NCBI GenBank assembly: GCA_900319385.1
Contig: ONOG01000020.1
Span: forward strand, 40,675-104,674
Length of the DNA: 64,000 bases
Source of the DNA: an uncultured Prevotellaceae bacterium
Lineage (GTDB): Bacteria; Bacteroidota; Bacteroidia; Bacteroidales; Bacteroidaceae
Reading direction: 5' to 3'
Shown here: one piece after another, positions 58,192-64,000 of the stretch
How the letters are laid out: each line of letters begins with the position of its first letter
Numbering within the stretch: the stretch's first letter is position 1
Made by a program: the position numbers and the translations under genes
The notes under the pieces: generated by a model
Database searches by the model: none
The model's input: only the letters and a program-made list of their open reading frames with translations
Told to the model about the DNA's origin: nothing

Positions 58192-59220
58192 TTAGTGATT
58201 GTGATGAATTTCGGGAGCGTGACGCAGCATGTGGTCTTTGTTCTCCCAAGCCGAGGCGTGGTGCTCGATGGTGAGTACGCCGCTCTCGATATCGTGCATG
58301 TTGCCCATGTACTCATGGAGAGCCAGACCGATGGCAGCGACATAGTTCTCCATCTCGATACCCTTGGTCTCAGCACCTTCCTTAGCCATGACGACAATCT
58401 TTTCGCCGGCTTCATGGATCTGCTTGATTCCCTGAACGCGCTTCAATTTTGCCAAACGGTTGAGCACCCAACCGAAGATGTGGAAGAACACGAAGAGCAG
58501 AATCAGACAGCCGAATACGATGCCCATCGCAATGATGGCCATAGCTATGCCATAGGGGTCATTCTTCTTCCATTCTGCCGTCTTGTCGTCGGTATTGCTT
58601 CCGATCTCGTTCGGGGCATCGGGAGTCACCTGATCAGGTGTAGCATCGATCCATTCGTAAGCGTCTTTCTCCTTGTTATATATACGCGCGTAGGAATGGC
58701 CGGCTTCGAGCACAGGAACGGTGAGCGAGTCGAGCAGTGTGACACCATTGCCATCGTAGAGAGCGATGAAGTTCTCCTGGCCAGGTGTCAGCGTGAAGTT
58801 GGCGTGGAGCGTACCGCGGTTCACTTTTCCATCTGCAAAGAAGACAATGCGTTGCTTGGCAGCAAGGTTGGTGCGTGCATCTCCCTTCGGGATGAGCGAC
58901 ATCATGGCGATACGCTCGGGAGCGGAGAGTTCCTCGTTGAGAACAGCACGATTCGTCGTGAGATAGCAGTTACGGATATCGTGCGTGGTGTACGACGTGT
59001 TGGCAATCTCAATCCACGAAGGCGTTTCTCCGTATTCGTCCTGATATCCTGCTACGGGGCCGGCGGTTGGGCAGTCTATGCTGTCAGCCTCGGCAGCCTT
59101 CTGCTGACAGCAGGCAGGAATGCTCACATAGACCTCATTGATCTTGAAGTCGTGCGCACCCTGAGCCATCGCCGCAGCTGTGGATAGGAGGGCAAAAGTA
59201 AATAAAACATATTTCTTCAT
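58192..59220 (-). CDS. OadG-like gamma/delta subunit fused to an exported lamin-tail-like domain
   Basis: 342 residues from ATG 59220. Signal peptide MKKYVLFTFALLSTAAAMAQ. Residues about 25-195 resemble a lamin-tail (LTD) beta domain (FKINEVYVSIPACC, ETPSWIEIANTSYTTHDIRN, LTPGQENFIALYDGNGV). A membrane helix follows (YGIAMAIIAMGIVFGCLILL, about 222-241), then an OadG-like cytosolic part. So the decarboxylase gamma subunit carries a periplasmic domain. The ORF extends to 59337 but the signal peptide sets the start. Confidence 0.82.
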   Translation of the reverse strand: MKKYVLFTFALLSTAAAMAQGAHDFKINEVYVSIPACCQQKAAEADSIDCPTAGPVAGYQDEYGETPSWIEIANTSYTTHDIRNCYLTTNRAVLNEELSAPERIAMMSLIPKGDARTNLAAKQRIVFFADGKVNRGTLHANFTLTPGQENFIALYDGNGVTLLDSLTVPVLEAGHSYARIYNKEKDAYEWIDATPDQVTPDAPNEIGSNTDDKTAEWKKNDPYGIAMAIIAMGIVFGCLILLFVFFHIFGWVLNRLAKLKRVQGIKQIHEAGEKIVVMAKEGAETKGIEMENYVAAIGLALHEYMGNMHDIESGVLTIEHHASAWENKDHMLRHAPEIHHNH

Positions 59221-59233
59221 GCGATCAATCATT

Positions 59234-60799
59234 TTAGAGTGGAATATTTCCGTGCTTCTTAGCCGGATTTGTGAGCGACTTCGTGGCGAGCTGCTCAAGG
59301 GCGCGAATGATACGGAAACGTGTGTTGCGAGGCTCAATCACGTCATCGATATAGCCATACTTGGCTGCGTTGTACGGATTGGCGAAGAGCTTGGTGTATT
59401 CTTCTTCCTTCTCGGCAATGAAGGCAGCGGCATCTTCGCCAGCTTCCTTCTTGGCCTTGGCTTCCTTGGCATAGAGCACAGCAACGGCACCACTACCGCC
59501 CATCACGGCGATTTCGGCCGATGGCCAAGCGTAGTTCAAGTCGCCACGCAGCTGCTTACAGCTCATCACGATGTGGCTACCACCATACGACTTACGCAGG
59601 GTAATGGTCACCTTGGGAACTGTAGCTTCTCCATAGGCATAGAGCAGTTTGGCACCGTGCAGGATGACAGCGTTATACTCCTGACCCGTTCCAGGCAGGA
59701 ATCCTGGTACATCGACGAGGCTGACGATAGGAATGTTGAAGGCATCGCAGAAGCGAACAAAGCGGGCACCCTTACGGCTGGCGTTGCAGTCGAGCACACC
59801 GGCGAACTTCGAGGGCTGGTTGGCAACGATGCCCACCGAGCGACCATTGAAGCGTGCAAAGCCCACGATAATGTTCTGAGCGTAGCGGGGCTGTACTTCG
59901 AAGAACTCACCATTGTCCGTAATGGCCGAGATAACTTCGTACATATCGTATGCCTGATTGGGATTGTCGGGAATAATCTCGTTCAGACGGTCCTCCATAC
60001 GGTCGATGGGGTCGGTGCATTCCACAATGGGAGTTTCCTCCTGGTTGTTCTGTGGAATGTAGCTGAGCAGCTGCTGGATCATAGCGATGGCTTCTTCCTC
60101 GGTGGAAGCTGTGAAGTGGGTCACACCCGACTTCGTAGAGTGCACGCTGGCACCGCCGAGGCTCTCCTGATCGACATCCTCGCCCGTCACGGTCTTCACC
60201 ACAGCAGGACCTGTGAGGAACATATACGACGTATTCTCCATCATGAGCGTAAAGTCAGTCAGTGCAGGGCTATAAACAGCACCACCGGCACAAGGACCGA
60301 AAATACCAGAAATCTGCGGAATCACACCGCTGGCGAGAATGTTGCGCTGGAAGATTTCTGCGTAGCCAGCCAGGGCATTGATACCCTCCTGAATACGAGC
60401 ACCACCCGAGTCGTTGATACCGATGACAGGAGCACCCATCTTCATGGCCATGTCCATGACTTTGCAAATCTTCTGTGCCATCGTTTCGGAGAGCGAACCG
60501 CCGTTGACCGTGAAGTCCTGTGCAAAGACATAAACAAGGCGACCGTTAATCGTACCGCTACCGACTACGACACCGTCGCCCAGATACTGCTTCTTCTCCA
60601 TGCCGAAGTTATAGCAACGGTGGAGCTTGAACATGTCAAATTCTTCGAAACTACCCTCGTCGAGGAGCATCTGCAGGCGTTCACGCGCTGTGAACTTACC
60701 ACGTGCGTGCTGCTTGTCGATGGCCTTTTCGCCACCACCCAGACGCGCTTTCTGTCGGAGCTCAATCAGCTCCTGGATTCTTTCTGTTTGTTTAGACAT
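59234..60799 (-). CDS. mmdA: Methylmalonyl-CoA decarboxylase carboxyltransferase subunit MmdA (PCC-beta fold)
   Basis: Moves CO2 from methylmalonyl-CoA to biotin, giving propionyl-CoA. 521 residues, crotonase-type. [20 protein letters not shown] and [20 protein letters not shown] form the first oxyanion site; [20 protein letters not shown] and [16 protein letters not shown] the second. Sequence alone does not separate it from propionyl-CoA carboxylase beta; the neighbouring Na+ pump subunits favour decarboxylase. Confidence 0.92.
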   Translation of the reverse strand: MSKQTERIQELIELRQKARLGGGEKAIDKQHARGKFTARERLQMLLDEGSFEEFDMFKLHRCYNFGMEKKQYLGDGVVVGSGTINGRLVYVFAQDFTVNGGSLSETMAQKICKVMDMAMKMGAPVIGINDSGGARIQEGINALAGYAEIFQRNILASGVIPQISGIFGPCAGGAVYSPALTDFTLMMENTSYMFLTGPAVVKTVTGEDVDQESLGGASVHSTKSGVTHFTASTEEEAIAMIQQLLSYIPQNNQEETPIVECTDPIDRMEDRLNEIIPDNPNQAYDMYEVISAITDNGEFFEVQPRYAQNIIVGFARFNGRSVGIVANQPSKFAGVLDCNASRKGARFVRFCDAFNIPIVSLVDVPGFLPGTGQEYNAVILHGAKLLYAYGEATVPKVTITLRKSYGGSHIVMSCKQLRGDLNYAWPSAEIAVMGGSGAVAVLYAKEAKAKKEAGEDAAAFIAEKEEEYTKLFANPYNAAKYGYIDDVIEPRNTRFRIIRALEQLATKSLTNPAKKHGNIPL

Positions 60800-60824
60800 T
60801 ATAATTATAAATTAGAATCATTTT

Positions 60825-60908
60825 TTAGTTTAGTGTTTAGTGTTTAGCGTTGAGTGTTCTGGTGAGTCTGACGACACAATAAACTCTAAACTCTAAACAC
60901 TAAACTCC
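60825..60908. repeat. TTTAGTG hairpin element (copy C)
   Basis: Left arm of TTTAGTG units (60827-60858), centre CTGGTGAGTCTGA (60859-60871 approx.), right arm of CTAAACTCTAAACACTAAAC. Same centre as copy B at 40230. It lies between mmdA and mce. Confidence 0.8.
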
Positions 60909-60928
60909 AAGCATTTTTAAATTATAAT

Positions 60929-61339
60929 TTACTTCATCGGTTCACAAAGTTCGGTGAGCACACCTGCCGTTGTCTTCGGATGCAGGAATGCGATGTTCAT
61001 GTGCTCAGCACCTGGACGAGGCTGCTGGTCGATCAGACGCACACCCTTCTCCGTGCATTCGGCCAAAGCGTTGGCAACGCCATCTTCAACAGCGAAAGCT
61101 ACGTGATGAACGCCACGTCCGCCCTTTTCCATAAACTTAGCCACAGCACTCTCGGGGCTCGTCGGCTCCAGCAGTTCAAGCTTCACTTCGCCCACCTTCA
61201 GGAAGGCTGTCTTCACTTTCTGGTCAGCTACTTCTTCAATGGCGTAGCACTTCAGTCCGAGCACGTTCTCATAGTAAGGGAGAACCTCCTCAATGCTCTG
61301 GACAGCGATGCCCAGATGGTCAATACGAGAAATCTTCAT
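60929..61339 (-). CDS. mce: Methylmalonyl-CoA epimerase
   Basis: Interconverts (R)- and (S)-methylmalonyl-CoA, linking the mutase to the decarboxylase. 136 residues from ATG 61339, VOC fold. RIDHLGIAVQSIEEVLPYYE has the first metal His; GRGVHHVAFAVEDGVANALA the second; LLEPTSPES and ILTELCEP-like GVLTELCEPMK carry the remaining ligands. First gene of the mmd operon; the frame is open to 61498 but that part crosses the -7 box. Confidence 0.94.
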   Translation of the reverse strand: MKISRIDHLGIAVQSIEEVLPYYENVLGLKCYAIEEVADQKVKTAFLKVGEVKLELLEPTSPESAVAKFMEKGGRGVHHVAFAVEDGVANALAECTEKGVRLIDQQPRPGAEHMNIAFLHPKTTAGVLTELCEPMK

Positions 61340-61467
61340 ACTGATTGTTTTTTGATTGTTGGTTGTTATAAAGTTGATAAAAAAAAGTTGACGAGTTGAC
61401 GAGTTGTTTCTGTTTAACTCAGACCCCCGGTTGGACTTCGCACTTCGTTGGGTCACATAAAACCTTG

Positions 61468-61475
61468 CAAATTTA
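61468..61475 (-). promoter_or_regulatory. -7 box TAAATTTG for the mce-mmd operon
   Basis: The minus strand reads GCGTAAATTTGCAAGG; leader about 128 nt before ATG 61339. Confidence 0.55.
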
Positions 61476-61569
61476 CGCAATAAAAAGACGTTGACCAAAT
61501 TCAGTATGAAAAAAAACTGAATAAATGCGTTTTTTTACAAAAAAGTGCGGATGAATGGAAGTTTTTCTC

Positions 61570-61577
61570 TACCTTTG
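61570..61577 (+). promoter_or_regulatory. -7 box TACCTTTG for the radical SAM gene
   Basis: Only 6 bases separate the box from ATG 61584, and no other start fits, so the mRNA is probably leaderless or nearly so. Confidence 0.6.
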
Positions 61578-61583
61578 CGAGAT

Positions 61584-62675
61584 ATGAATGCGCAACGTCT
61601 TGACCTCCGCCATCGCATTGCCCTCGAAGCAGCCCACCACCTGCAGCAGGACATCAACCGCCGACACCCACTGCGGCAGTTATTCTGGGAGTGTACCCTG
61701 CGCTGCAACGTGCATTGCCGCCATTGTGGCAGCGACTGCAAGCAACTGGCAGGCGTGCAGGACATGCCCGCCGCCGACTTCCTGCATGTGCTCGACAGCA
61801 TCGCCAGCAAATGCAATCCTCACGACGTGTTTGTCATCATCACAGGCGGTGAACCATTGCTGCGCAACGACCTGGAGCAGGTGGGTCGGCAAATCTTCGA
61901 ACGAGGATTCCCCTGGGGCATGGTCAGCAATGGGCTATTGCTCACACCCGAACGCTTCGAAGCCCTTCGTCATGCAGGACTCCATTCGCTCACCATCAGC
62001 CTCGACGGACTTGCCGACGACCACAACTGGCTGCGAGGACACAAGGAAAGTTTTCAGCGTGCCAGCCAAGCCATCGACATCGCATTGGGACATCCGCAAG
62101 TGGCTTTCGACGTTGTCACCTGTGTCAACCAGCGCAACTTCAGCCACCTCGCCGACATTCGCGACTTCCTCATCGAAAAGGGTCTGAAAGGATGGCGTTT
62201 GTTCACCATCTTCCCCGTCGGACGCGCAGCCCACGACCCCGAACTACAGCTCAGCAGCGAGCAGCGTCGCCAGCTCCTCGACTTCATCCGTCAGACGCGA
62301 CGCGAGGGACGCATCCATGCCGCATTCGGTTGTGAAGGCTATTTCGGCAATTACGAAGGCGACGTGCGCGACCAGTTCTTCCACTGCCAAGCCGGCATCA
62401 CCGTAGGCAGCATCATGGCCGACGGCTCCATCGCAGCCTGCGCCTCCATCCGTGCCGACTACCACCAAGGCAACATTTACCGTGGCGACGATTTCATGGA
62501 CGTATGGGAACAACGCTACCTACCCCACCGCAACCGCGAGTGGATGCGCACAGGTCTCTGCGAATCATGCTCACATTGGCGCTACTGCCAAGGCGGAGCC
62601 CTCCACCTGCGCGATGCCGAAGGCAAACTCATCCTTTGCCCCCTGCAAAGGTTAAAGACTCAATTAACGTCTTAA
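61584..62675 (+). CDS. Radical SAM/SPASM maturase-like enzyme (rSAM/lipoprotein type)
   Basis: 363 residues from ATG 61584. CNVHCRHC (Cys41, 45, 48) is the radical SAM cluster; IITGGEPLLRNDLEQVG near 86 is the SAM-binding GGE region. The C-terminal SPASM-like part has Cys in CQAGITVGSIMADGSIAAC, CESCSHWRYCQGG and ILCPLQ, enough for auxiliary 4Fe-4S clusters. Such enzymes modify peptides. It is 38 bp before a small lipoprotein gene, the arrangement I recall as the rSAM/lipoprotein system (TIGR04133/04134) of Bacteroidetes, so that protein is the likely substrate (inference). Confidence 0.85.
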   Translation: MNAQRLDLRHRIALEAAHHLQQDINRRHPLRQLFWECTLRCNVHCRHCGSDCKQLAGVQDMPAADFLHVLDSIASKCNPHDVFVIITGGEPLLRNDLEQVGRQIFERGFPWGMVSNGLLLTPERFEALRHAGLHSLTISLDGLADDHNWLRGHKESFQRASQAIDIALGHPQVAFDVVTCVNQRNFSHLADIRDFLIEKGLKGWRLFTIFPVGRAAHDPELQLSSEQRRQLLDFIRQTRREGRIHAAFGCEGYFGNYEGDVRDQFFHCQAGITVGSIMADGSIAACASIRADYHQGNIYRGDDFMDVWEQRYLPHRNREWMRTGLCESCSHWRYCQGGALHLRDAEGKLILCPLQRLKTQLTS

Positions 62676-62713
62676 CTTCCGACAGTTAACTCAGACAATA
62701 AAACCACAAAATC

Positions 62714-63001
62714 ATGAAAAAGAAAATCCAAGTCCTCACCACCCTCCTGCTCACAGGTCTCATTAGTTTGTTAGGCTTCACTTCGTGTGGTTCGCAGAAG
62801 AAGGCCCTCGAAGAAAAGCAACGCCAGGAAGAAGCCGCACGTCGCGAAGCCGAAGAAGAAGCCCGTCGTACCGAACAAGCCAGGATAAAAGAACAGGAAC
62901 GCCTCGCCAAGGAGGCAGCACGTCGTCGTGCCGAACTCGAGCGTCAGAAGCTCGTCTATGGACCACCCACCACCGACTTCCGTCCCAACATCGACCGTTG
63001 A
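62714..63001 (+). CDS. Small lipoprotein next to the radical SAM enzyme, possible modified substrate
   Basis: 95 residues. Lipoprotein signal: MKKKIQVLTTLLLTGLISLL then GFTSC, with Cys25 as lipidation site. Residues 29-78 are one charged helix rich in Glu, Arg and Ala (a coiled coil). The end is different: LVYGPPTTDFRPNIDR, with a YGPP motif that resembles the YGxP motif I recall in lipoproteins paired with radical SAM enzymes. It lacks the Ig-like domain many such lipoproteins carry. Follows the enzyme by 38 bp, same strand. Confidence 0.8.
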   Translation: MKKKIQVLTTLLLTGLISLLGFTSCGSQKKALEEKQRQEEAARREAEEEARRTEQARIKEQERLAKEAARRRAELERQKLVYGPPTTDFRPNIDR

Positions 63002-63064
63002 CGGATTCGCTTTCCCCCAACGATCGTCCATAGCCCTGAAGACCCTATCTGAAAAATAGCCGTT

Positions 63065-63226
63065 GTGCAGCGTGAAAGAAGATGGGGTGCACTACGTATG
63101 AAATGACTGTGCACAGCGAGATAATTTGCAGTGCACTGCAAATATCATTCAGTGTGCACAACCAACGTCATCCGCAGTGCACTGTAAAGAAATTTGCAGT
63201 GCACTGCTTTTTTAATGGCTATGCAC
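63065..63226. repeat. 22/23-bp phased GTGCAC array 5
   Basis: Sites start at 63065 (GTGCAG), 63087, 63109, 63131, 63154, 63177, 63199 and 63221 (ATGCAC); steps 22, 22, 22, 23, 23, 22, 22. It is the longest array, between the convergent lipoprotein and hisB genes (263-bp gap). Some units extend the palindrome (TTGCAGTGCACTGCAA at 63127). Confidence 0.92.
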
Positions 63227-63264
63227 AAACCTTATGATTATAATGACTAAGCTATGCAGTCCCA

Positions 63265-64000
63265 CTACAACACCCCTTTACTGCTGGGTAGCTGGTAGTT
63301 GTAGATATCACGTCGGACAGCCATGCGGAGGCTACGGGCAAAGGCCTTGAAGATGCCTTCAATCTTATGGTGTTCGTTCTGTCCTTCGGCACGGACATGA
63401 AGATTCATGCAGGCTGCATCGGAGAGGGATTTGAAGAAATGGAGGAACATCTCGGTGGGCATTTCGCCGATGCGTTCACGCCGGAAGTCGGCATCCCATA
63501 CCAACCAGGGACGTCCGCCAAAGTCGAGTGCAACCTGACAGAGGCAATCGTCCATGGGCAGGCAGTAGCCATAGCGTTCGATACCACGTTTGTTGCCCAG
63601 CGCACGCAGCAGGCACTGCCCGAGAGCGAGTCCTGTGTCTTCGATGGTGTGATGCTCATCGACGTTGAGGTCGCCGTTGACACGAATGTAGAGGTCGATA
63701 TTGCCATGACGGGCAATCTGCTCAAGCATGTGGTCAAAGAAACCGAGGCCGGTCGCGATATCGGCCTTGCCTGTGCCATCGATACAGAGACGGATGTCGA
63801 TGTCGGTTTCCTTGGTCGTACGTCGGACAGAAGCGGTACGTTCGCCGGCAAAGAGGATTTCTGCCACACGGTCCCAGTTCATTTCTTCGTTCAGAATCAA
63901 AGATTTACAACCGAGATTGCGTGCCAACTGTGCGTCAGTATCACGGTCGCCCACGACGTAGCTGTTCTCCAAGTCGTAGTCGCCCTGGAGATACTTCGTA
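63265..64000 (-). CDS. hisB: Histidinol-phosphatase/imidazoleglycerol-phosphate dehydratase HisB (5' end outside window)
   Basis: Bifunctional enzyme of histidine synthesis. The C-terminal dehydratase is complete: [19 protein letters not shown] and [18 protein letters not shown] hold the metal-binding His pairs, [14 protein letters not shown] the active-site His. The N-terminal part is the end of the HAD phosphatase ([20 protein letters not shown]). The frame is open to base 64000 ([13 protein letters not shown] before VVGD), so the gene continues beyond the window; the Met read at 63972 is a TTG inside it. Confidence 0.95.
   Translation of the reverse strand, partial: TKYLQGDYDLENSYVVGDRDTDAQLARNLGCKSLILNEEMNWDRVAEILFAGERTASVRRTTKETDIDIRLCIDGTGKADIATGLGFFDHMLEQIARHGNIDLYIRVNGDLNVDEHHTIEDTGLALGQCLLRALGNKRGIERYGYCLPMDDCLCQVALDFGGRPWLVWDADFRRERIGEMPTEMFLHFFKSLSDAACMNLHVRAEGQNEHHKIEGIFKAFARSLRMAVRRDIYNYQLPSSKGVL

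Noticed and set aside
63065..63226. CRISPR array
   Set aside because: The conserved part is only 6-12 bases, the period is 22-23 bp, and no cas gene is near; spacers of 10 bases are too short.

Overview
The window looks like chromosomal DNA of a member of the Bacteroidales, most likely Prevotellaceae. The evidence is the many Bacteroidetes-type -7 boxes (TAnnTTTG) in front of genes, a 730-residue type III glutamine synthetase, a PUR-alpha-like DUF3276 protein, an ilvD-ilvB-ilvN-thioesterase-ilvC operon, two sodium-pumping decarboxylase operons, and a secreted protein with the C-terminal tail typical of Prevotella/Bacteroides surface proteins. No phage, plasmid, CRISPR array, rRNA or transposase was found. 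Species was not determined.

Layout: 0-1.6 kb holds msrA, tRNA-Lys and a Crp/Fnr regulator. 1.8-6.6 kb is a three-gene glycogen/alpha-glucan operon (debranching enzyme, GT4/GT5-type glycosyltransferase, GH57). 7.1-9.8 kb is a large secreted multidomain protein. 10.4-13.3 kb (minus strand) holds a DsbD/ArsG-like permease, an AspT-type transporter and an Lrp regulator. 13.5-15.3 kb has an rRNA methyltransferase (apparent frameshift at its start) and a PUR-like protein. 15.6-19.6 kb is methylmalonyl-CoA mutase; its large subunit is split by an amber codon and lacks the cobalamin DxHxxG segment. 19.7-25.8 kb has an RluA-type pseudouridine synthase and an operon DUF4494-yggS-crp-GT2-flippase. 25.9-30.1 kb has tRNA-Gln and surE-lpxB-(small ORF)-rsmA-flippase. 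30.3-36.3 kb is branched-chain amino acid synthesis. 36.5-40.0 kb is an oxaloacetate decarboxylase-type pump. 40.4-44.5 kb has envelope proteins, tRNA-Cys, tilS and an orphan ORF. 44.4-51.6 kb has a CBS/CNNM protein, a family-10-like glycosylhydrolase and a minus-strand operon (GH25, double ABC ATPase, lipid kinase, ATP-grasp-like protein). 51.9-56.5 kb has glutamine synthetase III, a carboxymuconolactone decarboxylase-like protein and an S33-type hydrolase. 56.6-61.3 kb is the methylmalonyl-CoA decarboxylase operon with epimerase. 61.6-63.0 kb is a radical SAM/SPASM enzyme next to a small lipoprotein. The window ends inside hisB.

Metabolically, the oad pump, mutAB, the epimerase and the mmd pump together make up most of the succinate-to-propionate route with sodium export. 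The lesions in mutB are therefore striking, because the partner genes look intact.

The most unusual feature is not a protein. The intergenic DNA carries several families of short phased repeats: six arrays in which a hexamer (GTGCAC in five, GCGGAC in one) recurs every 22-23 bp with variable DNA between; two loci with GACAAC/GTTGTC blocks phased at 10 bp just behind terminators; TTTAGTG hairpins, one of which interrupts another repeat; and palindromic REP-like elements, one of them inserted in frame inside an ABC ATPase gene. All repeat positions were counted by eye.
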